A DNA stretch of 64,000 bases from Streptomyces sp. HPF1205 (GCF_020400825.1 NZ_JAINVH010000011.1:171002-235001), one strand, 5' to 3'; shown: positions 1 to 7,920, numbered from the stretch's first letter. Translations and numbers: made by a program. The notes: a model not told the origin generated them from the sequence alone.

Positions 1-127
1 GCCGCAGCGCGGCCGCACCGCCCTCTTCCACGGTGCTCCAGGGGCCTATGCCTCCTTCTCTCACCATCGTCGTGTCCATGGAGGTCGCCGGGTGCAGCGC
101 GTCGACTGCGACCCCGGTGCCGCTCAG
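1..127 (-). pseudogene. C-terminal fragment of a short-chain dehydrogenase, N-terminal part missing, runs off left edge
   Basis: Reading the minus strand from about 127 to 1 gives LSGTGVAVDALHPATSMDT followed by TMVREGG and a STVEEG stretch. This matches the segment after the catalytic Tyr/Lys in SDR oxidoreductases, where a GV-V-LHPA-T-M run leads into a T-EEG helix. The frame is closed by a TGA at 130-128, and the roughly 110 bp between it and the TetR operator cannot hold the Rossmann fold and active site, so the gene is cut. A 26-codon frame starting MPVVNARDN (238-158, minus) with a strong AAGGGGGG ribosome site lies where the original start should be, and may be its leftover 5' end. The downstream end is outside the window. 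Confidence 0.55.
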
Positions 128-248
128 TCAGGGTGCGCCGCCCGGCCCGCGAGCCGGTCACGGCGCTACAGGCCGCGGCCGCGACCCGCCGCCGTTGACG
201 ACGTCCCGCTCGTTGTCCCGCGCGTTGACCACAGGCATTGCACCCCCC

Positions 249-271
249 TTACGAGTCATGATGACTCGTAA
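249..271. promoter_or_regulatory. 23-bp perfect palindrome, likely TetR operator
   Basis: Arms TTACGAGTCAT (249-259) and ATGACTCGTAA (261-271) are perfect inverted repeats around a single G. The palindrome lies 38 bp upstream of the TetR start at 310 and beside the divergent ribosome site at 243-250, the usual place for autoregulation and control of a divergent gene. A smaller inverted repeat, AGGCA-TCT-TGCCT (283-295), sits between it and the TetR start and could be a second site. Binding is inferred from position and symmetry only. Confidence 0.7.
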
Positions 272-309
272 AGATTAATTCGAGGCATCTTGCCTTGTAA
301 AGTGGATTC

Positions 310-981
310 ATGGAAAGGACACCCGGACGAGGGAGACCCCGCAGCGAGACCGCCCGCCGTGCCGTGCTCGACGCGGCGCTGCGCCTGTGCCAGAGCGGCG
401 GCTACCAGGCCCTGACGATGAAGGCCATCGCCGAGACGGCCGGAGTGGGCCGTCAGACCGTGTACCGGTGGTGGCCCGCCAAACAGGACGTCCTCATCGA
501 CGCGTTGCGCGACCTGCGGCTGCGCAGGTCCGAGCACCTCGATCCGGACAGCGGCGACACCCTCGCCGATCTGCGTACGCTGCTGACGGCCACCTTCGCC
601 CTGGCGAACGGCCTGACCGGCAAGGCCTTGACCGGCCTCATGTCCGAGGCGCAGCACGACCCGCACCTCTCCGACCGCCTGCAGGCCACGGTGCTGGGTC
701 CGCGCAGGCACGCCCTCCGTCTGGTCCTGGCCCGCGGAGTCGAGCGCGGCGAGTTGGAGGAGGTGGTCCCGCTCGACCTGGCGGTGGATTTCGCGTTCGG
801 CACCATGTGGTACCGCCTGATAAGCCACCACGCACCCGTGGACGCCGAGGCGGCCGAGCAGATCGCACAGGCGCTGGCCGCCCTGCTCCGCCGGAAGGAG
901 CCGGGCGCGGCCCTGCATCACCGGGGTGCGTCCGGCACCACACTCGTCAACGCGGCGCCCGAGCCACCCACTGACGGGTGA
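310..981 (+). CDS. TetR/AcrR family transcriptional regulator
   Basis: A 223-residue protein of normal size for the family. The N-terminal helix-turn-helix is clear: a helix starting TARRAVLDAALRL, then MKAIAETAGVGRQTVYRWW as the recognition region (about residues 37-56) and PAKQDVLIDAL after it. The C-terminal two-thirds looks like a helical ligand/dimer domain and gives no hint of the ligand. It faces a palindromic operator and, across it, the remains of a dehydrogenase gene that it may once have repressed. Its last 35 bp overlap the convergent sigma factor gene, so the two transcripts are antisense at their ends. Confidence 0.9.
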   Translation: MERTPGRGRPRSETARRAVLDAALRLCQSGGYQALTMKAIAETAGVGRQTVYRWWPAKQDVLIDALRDLRLRRSEHLDPDSGDTLADLRTLLTATFALANGLTGKALTGLMSEAQHDPHLSDRLQATVLGPRRHALRLVLARGVERGELEEVVPLDLAVDFAFGTMWYRLISHHAPVDAEAAEQIAQALAALLRRKEPGAALHHRGASGTTLVNAAPEPPTDG

Positions 982-1954
982 GGTAGGCCAGCCGCGCCGG
1001 GTTCGCGACCGTGCGTATGCCCACCATGCCCCGTTCCCCGAACTCCGGCGCGAGGACGCCCACCACCTCGCCCCGTGCCGTGCCCACCACCGCCGCGTCC
1101 CCGTTGACCTCGGCCACGGTCCCGGTGATGCCCTCCGGCGCCCGTGCGCGCAGGCCGGTCAGAAAGCGTCCGACCTTCACCGCGCCCAAAACGGGCCGCC
1201 GGACCGCCCCCGGCTCCCAGCCCCCGTCGGACCAGGCCACCACGTCATCGGCGAGCAACTCCTCGACGGCCGCCCGGTCCTCGTCGAGAACCGCCCGCAG
1301 CAACTCCTCCACCGCTTGCCGCCGCTGCTCGCCGCCTGCCTCGGTCCTGGCCGGCGTCTCGCTCTCCCGTACCCGCTGCCGGGACCGCCGCAGCAATGAC
1401 CGACAGCGCTCCTCCGGCAGCCCGAGCACCGCGGAGGCGTCGGCCGGCCCGTAGCCGAACTGCTCCCGCAGTACGAATGCGGCCCGCTCGGCCGGCGACA
1501 CGCGTTCCAGCACGACCAGTCGCGCCATGGAGACCGACTCCCGCGCCCCCGGAGTGTCCATCCGGCCCAGCGCGCCGGCGCCGGTGAGCACGGGCTCGGG
1601 CAGCCAGGCCACGGCGTGCCCCTCACGCCGTCCGCGCGACGCCGTCTCGGCCCGCCGTATCGCCTCGCCGACGACCTCACCGACGAGCCGGGCGCCGCTC
1701 GGGCCGTCGGCTCCGCCTCCGCCGTCCTTGCCGCGCCGGTCCCCCGGCGCGAGCAGCGTCGACACGATCGCTTCCGCCTCGCACGCCGATCCGAGCATGC
1801 GGTACGCGGCGCCGAACAGCCGCACCCGCATCGCCTCGGCCGCACGGTCTTCGGCGGCAGGGGGCAGCGGGCCTGTCTCCGGCCCGTCGGCCGACGCGAC
1901 ATGACGCGCCGCCGTCTCCGTGCCGGTCGGTTCGTTTCCCCTCAGACCGTCCAC
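947..1954 (-). CDS. ECF41-like (SigJ-type) sigma factor with eroded sigma-2 region
   Basis: About 335 residues from a GTG at 1954, which overlaps the end of the upstream ydbC-like gene; the start is uncertain. The order is RLFGAAYRMLGS (start of region 2), the ECF41 linker WLPEP, a good region 4 (VSPAERAAFVLREQFGYGP, then a helix-turn-helix to LLRRSRQRVRE), and a SnoaL-like C-terminal domain ending in NPARLAYL. ECF41 factors carry this extra domain, which controls activity. Two hallmarks are altered: the usual DAEDxVQExxLRW helix reads EAEAIVSTLL followed by a Gly/Arg-rich low-complexity stretch, and the DGGGK motif of the C-domain reads DGGWE. Promoter recognition may therefore be weak or changed. 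Confidence 0.75.
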   Translation of the reverse strand: MDGLRGNEPTGTETAARHVASADGPETGPLPPAAEDRAAEAMRVRLFGAAYRMLGSACEAEAIVSTLLAPGDRRGKDGGGGADGPSGARLVGEVVGEAIRRAETASRGRREGHAVAWLPEPVLTGAGALGRMDTPGARESVSMARLVVLERVSPAERAAFVLREQFGYGPADASAVLGLPEERCRSLLRRSRQRVRESETPARTEAGGEQRRQAVEELLRAVLDEDRAAVEELLADDVVAWSDGGWEPGAVRRPVLGAVKVGRFLTGLRARAPEGITGTVAEVNGDAAVVGTARGEVVGVLAPEFGERGMVGIRTVANPARLAYLTRQWVARAPR

Positions 1955-2547
1955 GCCTGCATCACATCCACCACGTCGCCGGCAACGGACAGCACGTCCG
2001 AGTCGAGTTCGGCACGGTCGGACAGCCGGGCCACCGATCCCTCCCGGTACTTTCCGTGCTCGGTCGCCGAATCCCACATGGACAGCACCAGGAAGTCGCT
2101 TCCGGTGCCCTGGCCGAAGACGCCGCGCAGCATGCCCGGCGACCCGGCCATGGCGGGATTCCACACCCGCTCCTGCATCGAGGTGAAGTGGTCGATCCGG
2201 TCCGGGCGCACCTTGCACAGCGCGACCCGCAGCAGATCGACGTCGTCGAACCGCGGTTCGAAGCCCACCTTCACATCGAGCCGGTGCTCGAAGAGGCGCA
2301 CGGCGAGCATCTCGAACGTGCCTTCCTGCGCGGCCGCGATGCCGTCGTGCGGGCCCGCCATGAACGCGTCGTACGAACCGCGCTCGTCCCAGAAGGCGAA
2401 AAGGTGCGCCACCCCGGGCTGGGCCCGGCTCCAGCCACCGCCCTGGCCGCGGAATCCGGGCTGACTCCTGAGCGCGGCCCAGCCGCGCTGACCCTGGTCG
2501 AACCGGGCCCTGTCGAGGACCCCGCAGCGTATCCACTTCACCAACAC
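1942..2547 (-). CDS. YdbC-like protein with antibiotic-biosynthesis-monooxygenase-type fold
   Basis: A 201-residue protein starting GTG with MLVKWIRCGVLD, then Trp-rich segments (FRGQGGGWS, HLFAFWDERGSYDAFM) and, in the second half, VWNPAMAGSPGMLRGVFG and FLVLSMWDSATEHGKY. This two-copy ferredoxin-like pattern fits the YdbC/DUF4937 proteins of actinobacteria; the reaction, if any, is unknown. It has no ribosome site, and a TACGAT box (forward 2554-2559) ends just upstream of the GTG, suggesting a leaderless mRNA. It is translationally overlapped with the downstream sigma factor, so the two are probably one operon. Confidence 0.8.
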   Translation of the reverse strand: MLVKWIRCGVLDRARFDQGQRGWAALRSQPGFRGQGGGWSRAQPGVAHLFAFWDERGSYDAFMAGPHDGIAAAQEGTFEMLAVRLFEHRLDVKVGFEPRFDDVDLLRVALCKVRPDRIDHFTSMQERVWNPAMAGSPGMLRGVFGQGTGSDFLVLSMWDSATEHGKYREGSVARLSDRAELDSDVLSVAGDVVDVMQAWTV

Positions 2548-2553
2548 CGCGCC

Positions 2554-2580
2554 ATCGTAGTGGCGTTGAGCGCACGCTCA
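2554..2580 (-). promoter_or_regulatory. Probable leaderless promoter with 14-bp palindrome in the -35 zone
   Basis: On the minus strand a TACGAT -10-like hexamer (2559-2554) sits 6 nt before the GTG at 2547, so transcription would begin at or next to the start codon. A palindrome TGAGCG-TG-CGCTCA (minus strand, 2580-2567) covers the expected -35 position, a likely regulator site. No ECF41-type TGTCACA element was seen here. Confidence 0.4.
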
Positions 2581-2831
2581 GGACCACGGCCAAGGCCTGC
2601 CAGAAGGTCACCGCACCGCCCGGCTTCAGCGTTGCAGCCTCTCGCCCGGCCCCGCCGCGGCGAAGGCCGCCTCCAGGCCGTCGCCGCCCTCCGTGGGCCG
2701 ACGGCTTCCGGCGCGACACCCGGCCCGGAGATCTTGGTCAGGACACGCGGCCGACCGGATGCTCCCCGGGCTCGTCGAAGGCCGGGGCGGTGAGCGGAAC
2801 GCAGCACCGTCACCAAGCGGGCCGAACACGA

Positions 2832-2863
2832 ATGGGGAGCCGTTCACTCGAACGGCTCCCCAT
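2832..2863 (-). terminator. Hairpin terminator after nrdJ
   Basis: Perfect 13-bp arms ATGGGGAGCCGTT (2832-2844) and its complement (2851-2863) around a 6-nt loop. It lies about 100 bp past the nrdJ stop and lacks a long U-tract, as is common in this group. Confidence 0.8.
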
Positions 2864-2965
2864 CGACTCGTACGATCACCCGGTCATGTGCGACCCGGTC
2901 GGCCGACCGTCAGGTCGCCGCGTCCCCGGCGACGGCCGATCCCACACGGTCCCGGGTGCCCGCTG

Positions 2966-5854
2966 TCAGCTGCACCCGCTCGTGGAGCCGCAGCCCTCGC
3001 ACAGGTAGCAGCTTCCGGCTCGCCGCATCTTCGTGCCGCAGGAGAAGCACAGCGGCGCGTCCGCGTTGAGCCCGAGCTGGATCTCCAGCAGCTCCGTGGA
3101 GCTGTGCGCCTCCCTGGGCGCGGGCTGGGCCGCCTCCGGCTTGGCCGCCGAAACCGGCTTCCGCTGCGACTCGACCTCACGCGGAGCGGACTGCGCCAGG
3201 CCCTCGACGTCGACTTCCTCGTCGGTGGGCTCGTAGGACCCCGTGTCCAGATGCCGCTGCCGCTCCTCGGCTGAGTGGATGCCGAGAGCCGAACGGGTCT
3301 CGAAGGGCAGGAAGTCCAGCGCGAGGCGGCGGAAGATGTAGTCCACGATCGACTGCGCCATCCGCACGTCCGGATCGTCGGTGAGTCCGGCCGGCTCGAA
3401 GCGCATGTTGGTGAACTTCGAGACGTACGTCTCCAGCGGGACGCCGTACTGCATGCCGACGGACACGGCGATGGAGAAGGCGTCCATCATGCCCGCCAGG
3501 GTGGAACCCTGCTTGGACATCTTCAGGAAGACCTCGCCGAGGCCGTCGTCCGGGTAGGAGTTGGCCGTCATGTAGCCCTCGGCGCCGCCGACGGTGAACG
3601 ACGTGGTGATACCCGGGCGGCCCTTGGGCAGGCGCTTGCGGACCGGACGGTACTCGACGACCTTCTCGACCGGCGCGGGCGCCTGCTCGGCCGCCGAGGT
3701 CTCCGCAGCGGCCTGCTTGTTCTTCTTGGCGGACAGCGGCTGACCGACCTTGCAGTTGTCGCGGTAGATCGCCAGCGCCTTCAGACCCAGCTTCCAGCCC
3801 TCGAAGTAGACCTGCTCGACCTCCTCGACGGTGGCCGACTCGGGCAGGTTGACCGTCTTGGAGATGGCGCCGGACAGGAACGGCTGCGCGGCCGCCATCA
3901 TCCGTACGTGACCCATGGCGGAGATCGCCCGCTCGCCCATGGCGCAGTCGAACACTTCGTAGTGCTCGTGCTTCAGCCCCGGCGCGTCGATCACGTTGCC
4001 GTGCTCGGCGATGTGGGCCACGATCGCCTCGATCTGCTCTTCCTGGTAACCCAGCCGCTTGAGGGCGGTCGGCACCGTGTTGTTGACGATCTGCATCGAG
4101 CCGCCGCCGACCAGCTTCTTGAACTTGACCAGGGCCAGGTCGGGCTCGACGCCTGTGGTGTCGCAGTCCATCATCAGGCCGATGGTGCCGGTGGGCGCGA
4201 GCACGGACGCCTGTGCGTTGCGGAAGCCGTGCTTCTCGCCGAGCCGCAGCACGTCCTGCCACGCCTCTGTGGCCGCCGCCCACACCGGGGTGTCCAGGTC
4301 GTCCATCCGCTTGGCCGCCGCATTGGCGTCGGAGTGCTGCTTCATGACCCGCTTGTGCGCGTCGGCGTTGCGGGCGTAGCCGTCGTACGAACCGACGACC
4401 GCGGCCAGCTCCGCGGACCGCCGGTACGACGTCCCGGTCATCAGGGAGGTGATCGCACCGGCCAGCGCCCGGCCGCCGTCGGAGTCGTAGGCGTGGCCCG
4501 TCGCCATGAGCAGGGCGCCGAGGTTGGCATAGCCGATGCCCAGCTGCCGGAAGGCGCGGGTGGTCTCACCGATCTTCTGGGTCGGGAAGTCCGCGAAGCA
4601 GATGGAGATGTCCATCGCCGTGATGACCAGCTCGACGACCTTGGTGAACCGCTCGGCGTCGAAGGACTGGTGGCCGGCGTCGTCGTGGCGCAGGAATTTG
4701 AGCAGGTTCAAAGACGCCAGGTTGCAGCTCGAGTTGTCCAGGTGCATGTACTCGCTGCAAGGGTTGGAGGCCGTGATCCTGCCGGTCTCCGGCGACGTGT
4801 GCCAGTGGTTGATCGTGTCGTCGTACTGGATGCCGGGGTCGGCGCACGCCCAGGCGGCCTCCGCCATCTTGCGGAACAGCGACTTGGCGTCGACTTCCTC
4901 GATGACCTCGCCGGTCATCCGGGCGCGCAGGCCGAAGGAGCGGCCGGACTCGACGGCCTTCATGAACTCGTCGTTCACCCGGACGGAGTTGTTCGCGTTC
5001 TGGTACTGCACGGAGGTGATGTCGTCTCCGCCCAGGTCCATGTCGAACCCCGCGTCACGCAGGGCGCGGATCTTCTCCTCCTCCTTGACCTTGGTCTCGA
5101 TGAACGCCTCGACGTCCGGGTGGTCGACGTCCAGGACGACCATCTTGGCGGCGCGCCGGGTGGCGCCCCCCGACTTGATGGTGCCCGCGGAGGCGTCAGC
5201 GCCGCGCATGAACGAGACCGGGCCCGAAGCGTTGCCGCCGGAGGAGAGCAGCTCCTTGGAGGAACGGATGCGCGACAGGTTCAGGCCGGCACCCGAGCCG
5301 CCCTTGAAGATCATCCCCTCTTCCTTGTACCAGTCGAGGATCGACTCCATGGAGTCGTCGACGGACAGGATGAAGCACGCCGACACCTGCTGCGGCTGCG
5401 CGGTGCCCACGTTGAACCAGACGGGCGAGTTGAAGCTGAAAACCTGGTGGAGCAGCGCGTACGTCAGTTCGTGCTCGAAGATCTCGGCGTCCGCGGGGGA
5501 CGTGAAGTAGCCGTGCTCCTCGCCCGCCGCCCGGTACGTCCGCACGACCCGGTCGATCAGCTGCTTCAGGCTCTTCTCCCGCTGGGGGCTGCCCACCGCG
5601 CCGCGGAAGTACTTGCTGGTGACGATGTTGACCGCGTTCACCGACCAGAAGTCGGGGAACTCCACACCACGCTGCTCGAAGTTGATCGAGCCGTCGCGCC
5701 AGTTGGTCATGACGACGTCACGGTGCTCCCAGACCACCTCGTCATACGGGTGCACGCCCGGGGTGGTGTGGATGCGCTCGATACGCAGGCCCTTGCTCGC
5801 CTTCGACCCCTTGGTACGGGAACCGCGTGCCGGGCCGCTCGCCGTCTCTGTCAT
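2966..5854 (-). CDS. nrdJ: Class II (vitamin B12-dependent) ribonucleoside-diphosphate reductase
   Basis: This 962-residue enzyme makes deoxyribonucleotides from ribonucleotides with adenosylcobalamin instead of oxygen. The sequence shows the substrate-site region VFSFNSPVWFNVG, the glycine-rich IFKGGSGAGLNLSRIRSS, the active-site loop SNPCSEYM with the radical-relay Asn/Cys/Glu, and LAPTGTIGLMMDCDTTG. The C-terminus ends with a Cys-rich tail (CFSCGTKM, CYLCEGC), the redox-active arm that re-reduces the active site, plus zinc-like CxxC pairs. Start ATG has GGGAGGCGG in front. It follows nrdR after 115 bp in the same direction and is expected to be under NrdR control from the boxes at 6578-6624. 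No cobalamin riboswitch is recognisable in the leader. Confidence 0.97.
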   Translation of the reverse strand: MTETASGPARGSRTKGSKASKGLRIERIHTTPGVHPYDEVVWEHRDVVMTNWRDGSINFEQRGVEFPDFWSVNAVNIVTSKYFRGAVGSPQREKSLKQLIDRVVRTYRAAGEEHGYFTSPADAEIFEHELTYALLHQVFSFNSPVWFNVGTAQPQQVSACFILSVDDSMESILDWYKEEGMIFKGGSGAGLNLSRIRSSKELLSSGGNASGPVSFMRGADASAGTIKSGGATRRAAKMVVLDVDHPDVEAFIETKVKEEEKIRALRDAGFDMDLGGDDITSVQYQNANNSVRVNDEFMKAVESGRSFGLRARMTGEVIEEVDAKSLFRKMAEAAWACADPGIQYDDTINHWHTSPETGRITASNPCSEYMHLDNSSCNLASLNLLKFLRHDDAGHQSFDAERFTKVVELVITAMDISICFADFPTQKIGETTRAFRQLGIGYANLGALLMATGHAYDSDGGRALAGAITSLMTGTSYRRSAELAAVVGSYDGYARNADAHKRVMKQHSDANAAAKRMDDLDTPVWAAATEAWQDVLRLGEKHGFRNAQASVLAPTGTIGLMMDCDTTGVEPDLALVKFKKLVGGGSMQIVNNTVPTALKRLGYQEEQIEAIVAHIAEHGNVIDAPGLKHEHYEVFDCAMGERAISAMGHVRMMAAAQPFLSGAISKTVNLPESATVEEVEQVYFEGWKLGLKALAIYRDNCKVGQPLSAKKNKQAAAETSAAEQAPAPVEKVVEYRPVRKRLPKGRPGITTSFTVGGAEGYMTANSYPDDGLGEVFLKMSKQGSTLAGMMDAFSIAVSVGMQYGVPLETYVSKFTNMRFEPAGLTDDPDVRMAQSIVDYIFRRLALDFLPFETRSALGIHSAEERQRHLDTGSYEPTDEEVDVEGLAQSAPREVESQRKPVSAAKPEAAQPAPREAHSSTELLEIQLGLNADAPLCFSCGTKMRRAGSCYLCEGCGSTSGCS

Positions 5855-5969
5855 TCCGCCTCCCTATACGGGCGAAAACGCCCTGATGTGCGCGGATCTT
5901 CCCGCAGCACGGTGTTGTCTGGCGCCGGAACGCCCCTGGCGCTCCGGCAAGATCCGGTTCCTCAGCCGC

Positions 5970-6479
5970 TCAGTCGGCGGCCGCGGGCGTGGCGACTCCG
6001 AGCTCCTCGTCGAGCCCGCCAGGAGTGCTGGGGGGCAGCTGCTCGCGCAGCTCCCTGATGGCCCCCTCGAAGTCCTCAAGCGAATCGAACGCGCGGTACA
6101 CGGAGGCGAACCGCAGGTAAGCGACCAGGTCGAGTTCCTGGAGCGGACCGAGTATCGCCAGCCCCACGTCGTGGGTCGACAGCTCGGCGCTGCCGGTGGC
6201 CCTGACCGCCTCCTCGACCCGCTGGCCGAGCTGCGCGAGGGCGTCCTCGGTGACGGGACGTCCCTGGCACGCCTTGCGCACACCCGCGATCACCTTGTCG
6301 CGGCTGAACGGCTCGGTCACCCCGCTGCGCTTGATCACCATCAGTGACGCGGTCTCCACCGTGGTGAAACGGCGGCCGCAATCCGGACACTGGCGCCGAC
6401 GGCGGATCGACGCCCCGTCGTCCGTCGTCCGACTGTCGACCACACGGCTGTCGGGGTGCCGGCAGAAGGGACAGTGCAC
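5970..6479 (-). CDS. nrdR: Transcriptional repressor NrdR
   Basis: A 169-residue repressor of ribonucleotide reductase genes. I take the GTG giving (M)[12 protein letters not shown] as start because NrdR proteins begin at this zinc ribbon and a GGAAGGGGG ribosome site precedes it; the frame stays open 12 codons further up. Zinc cysteines are CPFC at residues 3-6 and CPDC near 31-34, followed by RRFTTVE and an ATP-cone (about 46-136) containing [20 protein letters not shown] and the FASVYRAF helix. The ATP-cone senses dATP versus ATP. Two palindromic boxes about 100-145 bp upstream suggest autorepression. The C-terminal 30 residues are a poorly conserved tail. Confidence 0.96.
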   Translation of the reverse strand: MHCPFCRHPDSRVVDSRTTDDGASIRRRRQCPDCGRRFTTVETASLMVIKRSGVTEPFSRDKVIAGVRKACQGRPVTEDALAQLGQRVEEAVRATGSAELSTHDVGLAILGPLQELDLVAYLRFASVYRAFDSLEDFEGAIRELREQLPPSTPGGLDEELGVATPAAAD

Positions 6480-6577
6480 GCTTCCAACCCCCTTCCCCAC
6501 CCACGGTGAACGCACGACGACAAGGCTCCCGCAAGGCCCGTACAGGCCTCCGAAGCACCACTCATACTAGCCACGCG

Positions 6578-6624
6578 ACCACAACTTGTGGTGGCCAGGT
6601 CCTATCCAACCACTAGATCTGGTG
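6578..6624 (-). promoter_or_regulatory. Two tandem NrdR boxes
   Basis: ACCACAACTTGTGGTG (6578-6593) and ACCACTAGATCTGGTG (6609-6624) are 16-bp near-perfect palindromes with the same outer half-sites ACCAC/GTGGT or CTGGT. Their starts are 31 bp apart, close to three helical turns, the arrangement known for paired NrdR boxes that are bound cooperatively. They sit upstream of nrdR on the minus strand and would control nrdR-nrdJ. Confidence 0.85.
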
Positions 6625-6838
6625 CCCTTGCACCACCGGGGTGGGGTCCGCGTGTCGCCACCACGGTGCGGATCCGGGGCGCCTCGGAGTGTAGGCGCAC
6701 GGGCCGACCCGCGGGCGACCGCGCGCCGCCGGGACGGCCGGGGTGCACACTGCTCCAGGAAGCCACCGCGGTCCACGCGGTTCGGACGACGACCCGTCGG
6801 GCGCTCGGCCGGCGCACGCCACGGCCGGCCTCCGACCG

Positions 6839-6882
6839 GTCCACAGCCGGTCCGCAGCCCGTCCGCAGCCCGTCCGCAGCCG
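6839..6882. repeat. Four 11-bp tandem repeats, GTCCGCAGCCC type
   Basis: Units at 6839, 6850, 6861 and 6872: GTCCACAGCCG, GTCCGCAGCCC, GTCCGCAGCCC, GTCCGCAGCCG. The 11-bp step equals about one helical turn, so a protein could contact each copy on the same face. Function unknown. Confidence 0.8.
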
Positions 6883-6915
6883 TCTCCGGCGGACCTCGGC
6901 AGCGAACCAGGTAAT

Positions 6916-6929
6916 CGAACTTTCATTCG
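6916..6929 (+). promoter_or_regulatory. Degenerate second SOS box
   Basis: CGAACTTTCATTCG differs from the actinobacterial LexA consensus CGAAC-N4-GTTCG only by A for G in the second half-site. It lies inside a longer palindrome ATCGAA-N6-TTCGAT. It is 65 bp upstream of the main lexA box. Confidence 0.5.
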
Positions 6930-6980
6930 ATCCATACACCCGGTACCTTGATCACGTCAGCGGATTTATGCAAATTCACT

Positions 6981-6994
6981 CGAACGTGTGTTTG
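6981..6994 (+). promoter_or_regulatory. LexA (SOS) box of lexA
   Basis: CGAACGTGTGTTTG fits the CGAAC-N4-GTTYG consensus fully. It overlaps the predicted -35 of the lexA promoter, consistent with LexA repressing its own gene. Confidence 0.88.
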
Positions 6995-7094
6995 GCGCAA
7001 CCTTTCGAAACCCACTACCGTTGTACTAACCGCCCGTGCCGAGAAGCGGGCCGACCGCAGCCATGCGGTGGAGAACAACGTGAAAGGGGCCGCC

Positions 7095-7874
7095 GTGACC
7101 ACCACCGCAGAGAGCGCCACCTCGACATTGCCCGCCCATGACCGATCCCCGGATCGAATCGGCCCGTTGGACATGATGAACGAAGACACCGCCCCGAAGC
7201 CCGCGCGCTCCCTCCCCGGACGGCCCCCGGGCATTCGCGCCGACAGCTCCGGACTCACCGAACGGCAACGACGGGTTATCGAGGTCATCAGGGACTCGGT
7301 GCAGCGCCGTGGATATCCGCCGTCCATGCGGGAGATCGGCCAGGCCGTCGGCCTGTCCAGCACCTCCTCGGTGGCCCACCAGTTGATGGCCCTCGAACGC
7401 AAGGGATTCCTGCGCCGCGACCCGCACCGCCCCCGCGCGTACGAGGTCCGGGCCTCGGACGCCGGCCACCCGCAGCCCACCGACACCGCGGGAAAGCCGT
7501 CCGCGTCCTACGTACCGCTGGTCGGCCGGATCGCGGCCGGTGGACCGATTCTGGCGGAGGAATCCGTCGAGGACGTCTTCCCGCTGCCGCGCCAGCTGGT
7601 GGGTGACGGCGAACTCTTCGTCCTCAAGGTCGTCGGTGACTCGATGATCGAGGCGGCTATTTGCGACGGCGACTGGGTGACCGTGCGCCGCCAGCCCGTG
7701 GCGGAGAACGGCGACATCGTCGCCGCGATGCTGGACGGCGAGGCCACCGTCAAGCGCTTCAAGCGGGACAACGGCCACGTGTGGCTGCTCCCGCACAACG
7801 CGGCCTATCAGCCCATTCCTGGTGACGAGGCCACCATTCTCGGCAAGGTCGTGGCGGTGCTCCGCCGCATCTGA
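7095..7874 (+). CDS. lexA: SOS repressor LexA
   Basis: A 259-residue repressor of DNA-damage genes. The GTG at 7095 is preceded by AAAGGGG and gives [10 protein letters not shown]; an earlier in-frame start at 6948 would lie upstream of the SOS box and is rejected. The DNA-binding winged helix is [16 protein letters not shown] through [28 protein letters not shown]. The autocleavage site Ala-Gly is in RIAAGGP (about residue 147), the catalytic Ser in GDSMIEAAI (about 182) and the catalytic Lys in ATVKRFKR (about 219). RecA filament (gene at 35768-36895) stimulates the cleavage. A tail of about 40 residues precedes the winged helix, as is usual in streptomycetes. Confidence 0.97.
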   Translation: MTTTAESATSTLPAHDRSPDRIGPLDMMNEDTAPKPARSLPGRPPGIRADSSGLTERQRRVIEVIRDSVQRRGYPPSMREIGQAVGLSSTSSVAHQLMALERKGFLRRDPHRPRAYEVRASDAGHPQPTDTAGKPSASYVPLVGRIAAGGPILAEESVEDVFPLPRQLVGDGELFVLKVVGDSMIEAAICDGDWVTVRRQPVAENGDIVAAMLDGEATVKRFKRDNGHVWLLPHNAAYQPIPGDEATILGKVVAVLRRI

Positions 7875-7892
7875 GCGACCCGCTCCCACGTG

Positions 7893-7920
7893 CCCCGGAA
7901 CCGGCGTGGCGGTTCCGGGG
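7893..7920. terminator. Terminator between convergent lexA and dinG
   Basis: Perfect 10-bp arms CCCCGGAACC (7893-7902) and GGTTCCGGGG (7911-7920) with an 8-nt loop, placed between two convergent stop codons; probably works in both directions. Confidence 0.8.

Larger units (their letters stand above)
2548..2965. other. Intergenic region between nrdJ and the ydbC-like gene
   Basis: Besides the nrdJ terminator (2832-2863) and the promoter above, I see no convincing gene. Short open frames exist on both strands but have arginine/proline-rich translations without family motifs and no ribosome sites. Confidence 0.5.
6625..7094. other. Divergent intergenic region nrdR / lexA
   Basis: No gene seen. 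It holds a four-copy 11-bp tandem repeat (6839-6882), two SOS-box-like sites (6916-6929 and 6981-6994), and the lexA promoter. A -35-like TTGGCG (6992) and -10-like TACCGT (7016) with 18-bp spacing fit a lexA promoter overlapped by the second SOS box. Confidence 0.6.

Noticed and set aside
33..278. 81-codon plus-strand frame at the left edge
   Set aside because: Runs antisense to the SDR fragment and through the TetR operator; no ribosome site or motifs.
947..2719. A single 590-codon open frame on the minus strand
   Set aside because: Only the part below about 1954 matches a protein family. The upper part overlaps the ydbC-like gene in another frame and is a high-GC shadow.
5855..5969. Cobalamin riboswitch between nrdR and nrdJ
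   Set aside because: No B12-box-like core or long conserved structure can be seen in the 115 bp; in this group it belongs to the class I reductase genes.
3275..6058. 927-codon open frame antisense to nrdJ
   Set aside because: Opposite strand of a strongly conserved gene; the translation is Val/Arg/His-rich without motifs.
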